64,000 bases of DNA from Bacillus sp. EB600 (GTDB taxonomy: Bacteria; Bacillota; Bacilli; Bacillales; Cytobacillaceae), in contig NZ_JAEVLT010000002.1 of NCBI RefSeq assembly GCF_024494385.1, positions 248,001 to 312,000 of the forward strand, read 5' to 3'. Shown piece after piece: positions 29,647-37,847 of this stretch (position 1 is its first letter; the number at the start of each line of letters is the position of its first letter). The position numbers and the translations under genes were made by a program. Under the pieces are notes generated by a model. That model searched no databases. It had not been told where the DNA came from and was given only the letters and a program-made list of their open reading frames with translations.

Positions 29647-31062
29647 TTACTTTGCTAATTCATAGATTGCTTGTGCATAAATGGCCGTTGCCTTTAGTAA
29701 ATCTTCAATTACAATATATTCATCCTTTTGATGGGCAATATCTGGCCTGCCGGGAAACAGCGGGCCAAAAGCGACTCCTGACGTAAGTGATCTGGCATAC
29801 GTGCCACCGCCGATTGCCATTAATTCTGCTTTTTCCCCGGTTTGCTCTTCATAAACCTTCTTTAGGGTTTGAATAAGGAATTCCTTTTCATCTACGAAAT
29901 GTGGCTTTGAATCGGTAAAATTTTCAATCGTAAATCCTTCTTTGCTAACGCACTGTTGTAGTTTTTCTTTTGTCTCTTCCATTTGGTTTGTGACCGGATA
30001 TCTTAAATTCAAGCCTACTTTTCCACGAGATTCCTTCGAATAAGAAAGTTTGCCAACATTAATCGTTACTTCTCCTGAAAGATCGTCAGCAAATGCAACC
30101 CCAAGGTTAACTCCTCTTGAATCATTAAAAAAGTAATGGGAAACAAAGTGAAAAAAGAGTGCAGCCTGTGCATCAATATTTTGCTTGGATAGGAATTCAG
30201 CTAAGAACAAGCCAGCGTTCTTACCATTATTTGGTTCCATGCCATGTGCTGAAACCCCTTTTACTTCGAGACTCAGCTCATCCTTTTCTAATTGATATTG
30301 ACTTTCTAAGCCAAATTGGTTCATGAAATGAGTAAATTCCTGAGCCTTTTCCGTTTGCTGCTCAGAAATTCGAATAGTTGCTTTTGCATAATCTGGCACC
30401 ATGTTGTATCTTCTTCCTGACAGAAAGCTTTGAACTTCCATCAATGAATCATGATTTTCATAGTCACTCTTTCCTTGAACGAAGTCAAAATCTGAAATTC
30501 CTTTTTCCGCATTGATGATGGGAAAGTCGGCATCGGGGGCAAATCCCAAGGTCGGCATTTCTTCCTTCTCAAAGTAATGGTTGACACAGCGCCAATTACT
30601 CTCCTCGTCTGTTCCAATAATCATCCGAACCCGCTTTTGCAGCGGCAAACCTAGCTCTTTCACAATTTTCATCGCATAGTAAGCAGCCATTGTTGGTCCT
30701 TTATCATCTAATGCACCTCGTGCATAGATTTTCCCTTCACGGATTTCAGCAGCGAATGGGTCGCTTAACCAGCCATCCCCCTCTGGGACAACATCAACAT
30801 GGCAAAGTATTCCGAGCAGCTCCTCTCCTTCGCCAAATTCAAGATGACCTGCCAGATTCCCAACATTTTTTGCTGTAAACCCATCCTTTTCTCCCAGTTT
30901 CAGCATAAAATCAAGGGCCTCTTTTACTCCCTTACCAAGCGGAGCGTCGGGAGAAGCGTTTTCTTCATCTAATAAACTTTTAATATGTAATAGTTCTTGT
31001 GCATTCATAATGAGTGCTTCTTTTCTCTTTTCTACTTCACTCATCCAGTCAATTTTGGTCAA
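29647..31062 (-). CDS. pepV: Dipeptidase PepV (M20 family)
   Basis: A zinc dipeptidase of 471 aa. M20 metal residues are in LCHVDVVPEGDGW (His near 86), GALDDKGPTM (Asp near 119) and GTDEESNW (Glu-Glu near 153). The MGMEPNNG-like lid region (SAHGMEPNNGKNAG) and GGGTYARSL near the C-terminus are typical of PepV. The start is TTG at 31062, 8 nt after AGGAGG. The ribosome binding site lies in a 12-bp palindrome. Transcribed ahead of dat. Confidence 0.94.
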   Translation of the reverse strand: MTKIDWMSEVEKRKEALIMNAQELLHIKSLLDEENASPDAPLGKGVKEALDFMLKLGEKDGFTAKNVGNLAGHLEFGEGEELLGILCHVDVVPEGDGWLSDPFAAEIREGKIYARGALDDKGPTMAAYYAMKIVKELGLPLQKRVRMIIGTDEESNWRCVNHYFEKEEMPTLGFAPDADFPIINAEKGISDFDFVQGKSDYENHDSLMEVQSFLSGRRYNMVPDYAKATIRISEQQTEKAQEFTHFMNQFGLESQYQLEKDELSLEVKGVSAHGMEPNNGKNAGLFLAEFLSKQNIDAQAALFFHFVSHYFFNDSRGVNLGVAFADDLSGEVTINVGKLSYSKESRGKVGLNLRYPVTNQMEETKEKLQQCVSKEGFTIENFTDSKPHFVDEKEFLIQTLKKVYEEQTGEKAELMAIGGGTYARSLTSGVAFGPLFPGRPDIAHQKDEYIVIEDLLKATAIYAQAIYELAK

Positions 31063-31378
31063 TGGAGGATCCTCCTATAAGAAAATAGTTGTGCCTTTAT
31101 TATTATTGCAAATAATTTAACCATTTTCTTTTATTAAGCAAAAAAATATGTAAGAAATCTTTCCATTCTCTTAGTTATTTAGATAATCATGTGTTAGAAT
31201 TCTCTTTAAAATATTCCTTTGGTATTTTACCCATTACTTTCTACGGATAAAAATATTTTATTTTCAAAAATTTCAAATAATTTGGTATATTTTTACTATA
31301 AATCCATATTCTATAGTAAAACATCTAGAAGGAGGAATTAAGAAGAATTTAGAATATTTTAACATAAGCTTAATAATT
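31063..31378. other. AT-rich intergenic region upstream of pepV
   Basis: No convincing gene on either strand. It should carry the pepV promoter on the minus strand. An isolated AAGGAGG at about 31331 on the plus strand is not followed by a usable start codon. Confidence 0.4.
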
Positions 31379-31558
31379 ATGGTGGAAATTTTCAGAAATT
31401 GTGGGTACAATAATATCAGAGGTAGGACATCATTGAATGGAACGCCAGCGTTCCATAAAAAGGGGTTGTCTGTAAAAAAGAAAATTACATACGTTGAAGA
31501 TTTTTCTTCAAAGAGGCGTCGGTCGCAGGAATTTGCCATAGGTTTGAAAAAAGGATAG
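31379..31558 (+). CDS. Possible small protein upstream of ytzE
   Basis: An open frame of 59 codons from ATG at 31379 to TAG at 31558, ending 11 nt before ytzE. The C-terminal half (VKKKITYVEDFSSKRRRSQ) is basic and codon-like, and could be expressed alone from TTG at about 31465 behind AAAAGGGG. A hairpin with arms ATGGAACG and CGTTCCAT overlaps the frame. I recognise no family. It may be noise. Confidence 0.25.
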   Translation: MVEIFRNCGYNNIRGRTSLNGTPAFHKKGLSVKKKITYVEDFSSKRRRSQEFAIGLKKG

Positions 31559-31569
31559 GGAGTGGTTCT

Positions 31570-31791
31570 TTGAAACCTTCAACTAACCGGATGTTAAACC
31601 GTATTAAATGCATCTACATGTTTATCCACAAAAACGGTACTGTGACAACACAGGAACTTGTAGAGGAATTTGGTATCACTCCTCGCACCATCCAAAGGGA
31701 CTTAAATGTCTTAGCCTATAATGACTTAGTAATAAGCCCCAGTCGTGGAAAATGGACGACAACACAGAAGAAAGTAAAATTATCCTCTTAA
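31570..31791 (+). CDS. ytzE: YtzE, small DeoR-type helix-turn-helix protein
   Basis: 73 aa comprising only the DeoR-family winged HTH (RIKCIYMFIHKNG, VTTQELVEEFGITPRTIQRDLNVLAYNDLV), with no ligand domain. The start is TTG at 31570 behind GGGAGTGG. Known B. subtilis YtzE has the same single-domain form. Target genes are unknown; it sits near pepV and dat as in B. subtilis. Confidence 0.88.
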   Translation: MKPSTNRMLNRIKCIYMFIHKNGTVTTQELVEEFGITPRTIQRDLNVLAYNDLVISPSRGKWTTTQKKVKLSS

Positions 31792-31828
31792 CAAATCTAT
31801 TTAGTATTGCCATTTCACTAGAAATGGC

Positions 31829-31866
31829 AACTAGCACGCGACTAAACCCGCGTGCTAGTTTTTTTT
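31829..31866. terminator. Terminator of ytzE
   Basis: Perfect 12-bp arms (31829-31840 and 31849-31860) followed by TTTTTT. A second small hairpin (TGCCATTTC / AAATGGCA) lies just upstream. Confidence 0.85.
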
Positions 31867-31874
31867 TCTTATAT

Positions 31875-32219
31875 TTATTTATTTTCTTTTATCTCCGATT
31901 GGTCTGACTCGCCTAAAGATTTAAGTGCGGTCAGCTTATTTTCCCAAAATAATTCAAAATAATTCAGCCAATCTCTTAACTCCAGCAAAGGCTCCGGCTC
32001 AAGACTGTACCTTGTTTCCCGGCCGGCTTTTCTCTCTTTCACTAGTCCTGCATCTGCTAGAATATGAAGATGCTTCGAGACAGCGGTCCGACTCATCGGA
32101 AAGTGATCACTAATCACAGTGACAGACATTTCCTCTTTGCTTAACAGTTTTAAGAGCTTACGGCGTGTCGGATCTGCAACAGCTTGAAATACATCGTGCT
32201 TTGCTTGAGAAGAAGACAT
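31875..32219 (-). CDS. ArsR-family transcriptional regulator
   Basis: 114 aa with a winged HTH (FQAVADPTRRKLLKLLSKEEMSV, SRTAVSKHLHILADAGLVKERKAGRETRYSL). It lacks the cysteine metal sites of ArsR/SmtB sensors, so it is of the non-metal SdpR-like group. Its ATG directly follows the TAA of the upstream SRPBCC gene (TAAATG), which shows coupling. It probably represses its own operon through the palindrome at 32708-32733. Confidence 0.9.
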   Translation of the reverse strand: MSSSQAKHDVFQAVADPTRRKLLKLLSKEEMSVTVISDHFPMSRTAVSKHLHILADAGLVKERKAGRETRYSLEPEPLLELRDWLNYFELFWENKLTALKSLGESDQSEIKENK

Positions 32220-32636
32220 TTACGCCTCAACAAATGCTTGCAGTTTTTTGACAAGCCCTGCCCATCCTTGGTCCATGTTGTTACGTATCGGTGTATGTGG
32301 GGCCCCAAACTCTGTAACTTTATTTGCATCCCAGCCGGAATGAATAAGGGTGAATTCTGTTTTATCGCCAAGCTCTTTTAATTCAAACGTAAGTGTCCAA
32401 TCCTTTCCCCAGTTAAATGCAAGTTTTTTTGGAGGATCCACTATGATTACTTTACACGGTGATATTCCAAATTGACCAGCATTTATATGAAACTCATGTC
32501 CCTCTACCGGTTGAAGATCATTTGGCATAAACCAAGCGCCTAAACCTTCCGATGTAGCAACCGCATCCCAAACCTTTTGAATTGGAGCATTATAAACGAC
32601 TGTGTGACGGATATCCTGCAATGTTTCTTGTCCCAT
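32220..32636 (-). CDS. SRPBCC / AHSA1-domain protein
   Basis: 138 aa of the activator-of-Hsp90-ATPase-like START fold (HTVVYNAPIQKVWDAVATSEGLGAWFMPNDL; LTFELKELGDKTEFTLIHSGWD). Such proteins bind hydrophobic ligands in a helix-grip pocket; the ligand is unknown. It is first in an operon with an ArsR-type regulator, a very common pairing in Bacillus. ATG at 32636 behind AAAAGGAG. Confidence 0.9.
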   Translation of the reverse strand: MGQETLQDIRHTVVYNAPIQKVWDAVATSEGLGAWFMPNDLQPVEGHEFHINAGQFGISPCKVIIVDPPKKLAFNWGKDWTLTFELKELGDKTEFTLIHSGWDANKVTEFGAPHTPIRNNMDQGWAGLVKKLQAFVEA

Positions 32637-32707
32637 TTTATTTTTCTCCTTTTGTGTTCATATTTTTTTCGATTTTCTAAACATATATTTTTTAAAAATA
32701 CTTCATA

Positions 32708-32733
32708 ATTGTGAAACCTTTTGGTTTCACAAT
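32708..32733. promoter_or_regulatory. Operator palindrome of the SRPBCC-arsR operon
   Basis: ATTGTGAAACC-TTTT-GGTTTCACAAT is a perfect 11-bp inverted repeat immediately downstream of the -10. A half-site with the same ACCTTTTGGTTTCA core lies in the promoter spacer (about 32746-32759). This is the expected layout for autorepression by the ArsR-type protein. Confidence 0.75.
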
Positions 32734-32737
32734 CGCT

Positions 32738-32765
32738 ATTATAACACCTTTTGGTTTCATTTCAA
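32738..32765 (-). promoter_or_regulatory. SigA promoter of the SRPBCC-arsR operon
   Basis: Minus strand TTGAAA (32760-32765), 16 bp, TATAAT (32738-32743). The operator half-site is in the spacer and the full operator covers the start site. Confidence 0.75.
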
Positions 32766-32781
32766 GCTAGATTATTTATAC

Positions 32782-32810
32782 AGAAGTGATACCAACCAAG
32801 TATCACTTCT
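32782..32810 (-). terminator. Hairpin downstream of speD
   Basis: Perfect 11-bp arms AGAAGTGATAC and GTATCACTTCT. The following T-run is weak, so termination may be incomplete. Confidence 0.5.
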
Positions 32811-32830
32811 AATTTCCTCGGAAACGAAAA

Positions 32831-33649
32831 TTAGTGGACGTCATATTCGATATTTTTCCCGTAAAATATTTCATCCATTTCCCACTTCAGACTTTCTGTA
32901 ATTTCGTTAATTTCTTCAGGTGTTAATTTCTCCTTCGTATATCCAAACAGGTAGTTATTGAGATCAAATTCCCGGAGCTTGCATTTTGTATGAAAGATAT
33001 GCTCCTGATAGACATTCACATCAATCATATCGTATAAGTCAATAATGTTATCCGGGATATAATTTTGAATCGAACTAATATCGTGGTCAATAAACAGCTT
33101 ATGACCGTTTTTATCCCTGGTAAAGCCGCGAACTCGGTAATCAATTGTCATGATATCCGTATCAAACGAACGAATAAGATAATGCAGCGCTTTAAGTGGG
33201 GAAATTTCCCCGCATGTCGATACATCAATATCGGCTCTAAACGTACTAATTCCTTCATCAGGATGGTATTCGGGATATGTATGGACTGTGATATGGCTCT
33301 TATCTAATTGCATAACGACGGATTCAGGAAGCGGACCCGGTGATTCCTCAAATGATTCATTCGGTATATGTTCAACAGGTCCTTCTGAAACGAGGAAGGT
33401 CACACTCGCCCCTTGAGGTACAAAATCCTGGCTTGCCACGTTTAATACATGCGCCCCAATAATATCAGATACATGTGAGAGGATGCCTGTTAATCTGTCT
33501 GCACTGTATTGCTCATCAATGTACTCCAGATAGGCTTCACGCTCCTCTTTTGTCCTTGTATAACAAATATCGTACATATTAAAGCTTAAGGTCTTCGTTA
33601 AATTGTTAAAGCCATGTAATTCAATCCGTTTCTGATGGGTTAGCTTCAT
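32831..33649 (-). CDS. speD: Adenosylmethionine decarboxylase proenzyme, long (E. coli-like) type
   Basis: Decarboxylates SAM to give the aminopropyl donor for spermidine. The 272-aa proenzyme cleaves itself before Ser118 in [14 protein letters not shown] to make the pyruvoyl group; the E. coli enzyme has the same motif and is 264 aa. The usual B. subtilis SpeD is only about 126 aa, so this is a different class. [16 protein letters not shown] holds the catalytic Cys region. ATG at 33649 behind AAGGGGG. No spermidine synthase gene lies nearby. Confidence 0.94.
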   Translation of the reverse strand: MKLTHQKRIELHGFNNLTKTLSFNMYDICYTRTKEEREAYLEYIDEQYSADRLTGILSHVSDIIGAHVLNVASQDFVPQGASVTFLVSEGPVEHIPNESFEESPGPLPESVVMQLDKSHITVHTYPEYHPDEGISTFRADIDVSTCGEISPLKALHYLIRSFDTDIMTIDYRVRGFTRDKNGHKLFIDHDISSIQNYIPDNIIDLYDMIDVNVYQEHIFHTKCKLREFDLNNYLFGYTKEKLTPEEINEITESLKWEMDEIFYGKNIEYDVH

Positions 33650-33738
33650 GTTTTTTCCCCCTTGGTTTTATTTTCATACTGCACGTAAATATTTTTATTT
33701 TCCCCAATCTAGTTAAGAAAAAACAAACTTTAGCCAAG

Positions 33739-33766
33739 TTGACATCCCACCAAAAAATGATATATT
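33739..33766 (+). promoter_or_regulatory. SigA promoter of the APC permease gene
   Basis: TTGACA (33739-33744), 16 bp, TATATT (33761-33766), about 80 nt before the ATG. Confidence 0.65.
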
Positions 33767-33846
33767 AATATAGAAATATTCTTTAATACTTAAAAGCGTT
33801 TATGTAAAAAAGAAGTGAAAACACTGAGTTAGGATGGGTTGACTTC

Positions 33847-35184
33847 ATGGAGAAAAAACAACAGGCTTTAAAACGGGGTTTATTGCCGCGGCATGTGCAA
33901 TTTATTGCTTTGGCTGGTATGATCGGAACGGGAATTTTCAAGGGGAGTTCCGATACATTAAGTATGGCCGGACCTAGTGTTGTCGTTGCCTATCTAATAG
34001 GCGGGCTGCTGCTGTTTATTGTTATGGCTGCCTTAGGAGAAATGGCGATTGTTTACCCAAATTTAAACGTGCAGCATCTTGTCCTTAAAGCATTTGGCTT
34101 TCGAACATCCTTTATCGTCGGCTGGCTGTACTGGATCAATTACGTCATTGTAACCATTGTTGAATTATTAGCAGCAGGAAGCTTTTTGCAGTTTTGGTTT
34201 CCATCTGCACCGTTATGGTTATTAAGCTTCTTTTGCGCAGTGGTCATTGTTGGCATTAATTTATTTCAGGTAAAATATTATGGGGAGACGGAATTTTGGT
34301 TTGCAGGCATTAAAATTGTTGCATTAGTTGCCTTTATTATCTTAGGCGCATTGCTGCTCGCTGGCATTGTTCCAAGCCCTATTCATAATCCGATCTCTAA
34401 TCTGCTGGGCCATGGCGGATTTTTCCCACACGGAATCCAAGGAACATTGAATGCGTTTCTCGTTGTTATGTTCTCCTATGGGGGAGCTGAATTAATCGGT
34501 GTGGCCGTAACCGAAACGAAAGATGCCGAAAAGGTTCTCCCGAAAGTTATCAAAAGCACGATCTGGAGAATCATCATTTTTTATATTTTCCCGATTCTGA
34601 TTATTTGTGGAATCATTCCTTGGAATCAAGTAACAGGACAGGATAGTCCATTTGTTCAAGTATTTAGCTATGCAGGTCTGCCTGGTGCGGCAAATATCAT
34701 GAACTTTGTGCTGTTAACCGCTGTCCTTTCTGCAGCAAACTCTGGTATTTATGCAACATCACGCACATTGTATTCAATGGCCCAAAGTGGTGAAGCGCCA
34801 AAAGTGCTGGCACGGACATCCAAGACAGGAACTCCGATTATGGGTATTATGATCACGAGTATTTGTATCTTAATTGGTGTTTTTTTAGCGTATATGACAC
34901 CAAATCAAGTCATTGGTTATTTAATGTCCATACCTGGTTTTACAATCATGATCATTTGGATTTGCATCTGTGCTTCCCAAGTAAAGCTTCGTCCTGTTTA
35001 TAAAAGGAGACCTGCCTTCCAATTAAAAGGCTACCCATATACAAATATTTTAGCGATGCTTTCACTTACTGTTATTGTGGTTGCTTTTATGTTTAATAAA
35101 GATAATTTAATTGGTTCAATCGTATGTCTTGTTACAGTCGTGGTACTTATTATTCTTTCCTTTATTATTAATAGAAACAAATAA
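33847..35184 (+). CDS. APC-family amino acid permease
   Basis: 445 aa, about 12 membrane helices. The first helix carries the APC signature (FIALAGMIGTGIFKGSSDTLSMAGP), and helix 6 includes FSYGGAELIGVAVTE, typical of the amino acid transporter family (AAT/LysP/AroP-like). The substrate cannot be told from sequence alone. ATG at 33847 follows GATGGGTTGACTTC, a weak ribosome binding site. Divergent from speD. Confidence 0.9.
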   Translation: MEKKQQALKRGLLPRHVQFIALAGMIGTGIFKGSSDTLSMAGPSVVVAYLIGGLLLFIVMAALGEMAIVYPNLNVQHLVLKAFGFRTSFIVGWLYWINYVIVTIVELLAAGSFLQFWFPSAPLWLLSFFCAVVIVGINLFQVKYYGETEFWFAGIKIVALVAFIILGALLLAGIVPSPIHNPISNLLGHGGFFPHGIQGTLNAFLVVMFSYGGAELIGVAVTETKDAEKVLPKVIKSTIWRIIIFYIFPILIICGIIPWNQVTGQDSPFVQVFSYAGLPGAANIMNFVLLTAVLSAANSGIYATSRTLYSMAQSGEAPKVLARTSKTGTPIMGIMITSICILIGVFLAYMTPNQVIGYLMSIPGFTIMIIWICICASQVKLRPVYKRRPAFQLKGYPYTNILAMLSLTVIVVAFMFNKDNLIGSIVCLVTVVVLIILSFIINRNK

Positions 35185-35189
35185 GACAA

Positions 35190-35218
35190 CCCGGGCAAAA
35201 ACTGCCCGGTCCTTTTTT
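35190..35218 (+). terminator. Terminator of the permease gene
   Basis: Arms CCGGGC and GCCCGG (35191-35209) followed by CCTTTTTT. Confidence 0.8.
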
Positions 35219-35252
35219 GGTTAGAGACAATCTAATAGCTTAACTTATCCTG

Positions 35253-36353
35253 TCAACTGGCTTTGGTTCCATTACGTTTACCGTTCCTAACAACCGCGAC
35301 AACAAGTAAAAAGAGAGGAATGATGGTCTGTATGAATGGTCCAAAAAAAGGGAGTGTCGTCGTTAAAAAATGATTAAATGCCGTTGAGCTTGGTATCGAC
35401 CAAAAGCCAAACTCTACAAACAAAATACCTAATGGCCATACAACGGGCCGGTAGTCCGAAAGATTCAGCCACTGCGCGGTCCCTATAGCGGATGCATAAA
35501 AAAATACGGAGATTTTGACAAATGCCCCTACTATCCAAATAGCCATGGCGACGGATTCCATGTTTTCAAAAAAGTCAGCAATACCAATATATCGACCAGC
35601 GGTTAACAGAGGATAATTCCATGTGGCCGTGGTTGGTCCAAGTATCATAAGAACCATAAGGTTTACTACAACTAGTGTCATCATCACGGCAAAAACCGTC
35701 ATCATCCCAAACTTTTTTCCTTTTTTTACATCCGCTAAATAAGGAAGGAGAAAAGTCATCAGAAAAAATTCTGCATACCATCCACCCGGTACAATTGCAC
35801 CCTTAATTGGGGGCATTATTCCCTCCCCCAATATGGGGAATATATTTTTAACATTATATTCAGGACTTAATAAAATGAAAAAAATAAAGAGCGGCACGAT
35901 AAAAGCAGGCATAAACACTTGTGCTGCTCTTCCTAATACTTCTATTCCACCACGAACAACAAGCGCACATAGGAAAATCATCGTTACCATAATCACACTA
36001 ATAGGAGTTTTAAACAGAAAAGAGCTGACAAGTAATTCACTATAACTTCTTAAGATTTGCCCCGTAGATTGGATATAAAAAAACAAAATGAAAAATCCGA
36101 CCATTTTCCCCGCAATGCGGCCCATGATGTGTTCACTGAATTGGATAACCGTTTTGTTTGGATAAAGGTTGTGCAATTTATATGTTATATACACCGTGAC
36201 AAACCCGATGAAACTCGACAAAATGGGAGTTAGCCATAAATCATTATCGGCATATTTTGCTGTGATGCTTGGAACCGAAATGATTATCGTTGCCACAATG
36301 GCAGGATACATCAAGATGGCCATTTGAAGGGATGAAATTTTTCCTTTCTCCAT
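35253..36353 (-). CDS. Spore germinant receptor, B subunit (GerAB/GerKB family)
   Basis: 366 aa, ten membrane helices, an APC-superfamily fold that binds the germinant in the inner spore membrane. Family features include SSLQMAILMYPAIVATIIISVP at the N-terminus and NKTVIQFSEHIMGRIAGK. ATG at 36353 with GGAAAGGAG. Last gene of an A-C-D-B operon; the usual order is A-B-C. The germinant is unknown. Confidence 0.92.
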   Translation of the reverse strand: MEKGKISSLQMAILMYPAIVATIIISVPSITAKYADNDLWLTPILSSFIGFVTVYITYKLHNLYPNKTVIQFSEHIMGRIAGKMVGFFILFFYIQSTGQILRSYSELLVSSFLFKTPISVIMVTMIFLCALVVRGGIEVLGRAAQVFMPAFIVPLFIFFILLSPEYNVKNIFPILGEGIMPPIKGAIVPGGWYAEFFLMTFLLPYLADVKKGKKFGMMTVFAVMMTLVVVNLMVLMILGPTTATWNYPLLTAGRYIGIADFFENMESVAMAIWIVGAFVKISVFFYASAIGTAQWLNLSDYRPVVWPLGILFVEFGFWSIPSSTAFNHFLTTTLPFFGPFIQTIIPLFLLVVAVVRNGKRNGTKAS

Positions 36354-36403
36354 ATCTTTCTCCTTTCCATGACCGTATGGACGAAATCACTCCTCAGTCA
36401 AAG

Positions 36404-36628
36404 TCATTTCTTTTCCATAAACTGTCCAACAGGCTTAAATAGTTCTTCGATCCATGTAAGGGGTCCTGGCATATTTGGGAGATCGAACATAGATAGCATC
36501 CAACCGATAAGCAACAGCATGAAAAACGCCCATTTGTCCTTTTTAGGGTGTTGTTTCATTTTCGGCCATTGAAACAAAATGATCACAGCAATAATGATCG
36601 TTGTACTAAAAAACGCTCCCCATCTCAC
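36404..36628 (-). CDS. Small two-helix membrane protein, germinant receptor D subunit candidate
   Basis: 74 aa with two membrane segments (about 6-22 and 34-50). GTG at 36628 overlaps the stop of the C-subunit gene in GTGA, so translation is coupled. Small two-helix D proteins are known next to some Bacillus germinant receptor operons, where they modulate receptor function. Its place inside this operon supports that role; the sequence alone does not prove it. Confidence 0.72.
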   Translation of the reverse strand: MRWGAFFSTTIIIAVIILFQWPKMKQHPKKDKWAFFMLLLIGWMLSMFDLPNMPGPLTWIEELFKPVGQFMEKK

Positions 36629-37815
36629 TTTTCTTTCACCTTATCCTCAGGCAATCCCCCCGGTTCGATGATTGAACCTTGTCTGCGAATATGGGCCTCA
36701 ACGTCAAGTATTACTCTCACGTTTGGAAACACCTCATCCCAGCGATTTTCGACTCGTTTAAACTGTTTCGGATATTTCCGATAGAATTCATCTGCGAAGC
36801 CTACTATATCCACTTTCAGTTTATGCTGTACTGGTTGAAGAGCCAGATGAATACGTTTTTTAATCGATTCTTGATACGCTTTTTCGACGATCCTAAGAAA
36901 TTGGGGATCTGAAATGCTAAAATTCGTTCGGTTTTGCACAACTGTTCCTTCTGTTTTGACCTGCACTTTCATTTTCCATTCTCCAGTTTGAATTTCCGGA
37001 ATCAGCCTAATACGAGCCGAGACAGGGTCTAAAGACACATCCCCAGCTGTGTTTTTAGGATTTACATTCACTGTATATCCTTTAATTTCATTTTTTAGCC
37101 ATATTACCCCTCTTGTTTCTCGTTCGGTAATGGTCCCCACCATTCGATCCTTTCTAAAAATGGCTGTTCCAAAAATTCTAGGAACCAAGATTGACTCTTT
37201 TGGCTTTTGTTTGTATGTTTTCGGTAAAAGGTAGGGCAATGCAGCAGCCTGAGCTTTACCCATTAACATCTCATCCATATCCTTCATTGTGGCATCCATC
37301 CCGATCCTTGCTTTAGCTAGTTCCCGGATTACTTCTGATGAAGTTCGTTCCAGTTTAGGCGTCGATTCAAGGTACTGCCTTGCTTTCCCTTTACCAACAA
37401 ATAGATAGGCTCTTTCCCTCGTTTGCGGATGGCGGAGCAGAAAATCCACCTGCTTTTGGATTCCTTCTTTTGCCAGCCTTTCTCCAAATATAAACACTTT
37501 GCATTGTCCCCAAAACACTTTTCGAGGTAAATTTCCTTGAACCTTTGACAGTGCATCGGCAAGATTGATTCCTTTCTCAGACGTTACTATTGTAAGCGCC
37601 CCACCACTAGAACCTCCCCCGCCGCTTTGGCCGCCTCCGCTGCTTATTGCATTCGGAAGGAACACTTGGATAGTCAGTTCGACATCGTTGTCTCCTTTTT
37701 TATCAATTGCTGCGCCTGTTACAATCGCCAAATCATTGATTTCCACCCGATCCCAGCAGCCGCTTAAAAAAAAGATCGATCCGCAAACAGTGAGCAAAAG
37801 AAAGAGACGTTTCAT
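36625..37815 (-). CDS. Spore germinant receptor, C subunit (GerAC/GerKC lipoprotein)
   Basis: 396-aa lipoprotein. A signal peptide ends with the lipobox L-S-G-C (Cys20), followed by WDRVEINDLAIVTG, the hallmark of GerAC proteins. A glycine/serine-rich insert (about residues 63-76) is unusual. The protein would be attached to the outer face of the inner spore membrane. It follows the A-subunit gene by 32 nt. Confidence 0.93.
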   Translation of the reverse strand: MKRLFLLLTVCGSIFFLSGCWDRVEINDLAIVTGAAIDKKGDNDVELTIQVFLPNAISSGGGQSGGGGSSGGALTIVTSEKGINLADALSKVQGNLPRKVFWGQCKVFIFGERLAKEGIQKQVDFLLRHPQTRERAYLFVGKGKARQYLESTPKLERTSSEVIRELAKARIGMDATMKDMDEMLMGKAQAAALPYLLPKTYKQKPKESILVPRIFGTAIFRKDRMVGTITERETRGVIWLKNEIKGYTVNVNPKNTAGDVSLDPVSARIRLIPEIQTGEWKMKVQVKTEGTVVQNRTNFSISDPQFLRIVEKAYQESIKKRIHLALQPVQHKLKVDIVGFADEFYRKYPKQFKRVENRWDEVFPNVRVILDVEAHIRRQGSIIEPGGLPEDKVKEK

Positions 37816-37847
37816 GTATTTCCCCCTCTAGTGTTTTCTTCTATCAT

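Noticed and set aside
31273-31539. 88-aa frame on the minus strand upstream of pepV
   Set aside because: AT-rich, no ribosome binding site, composition unlike protein, and it overlaps the leader of ytzE.
33790-33806. cre-like AAAAGCGTTTAT before the permease
   Set aside because: Three mismatches at conserved positions.
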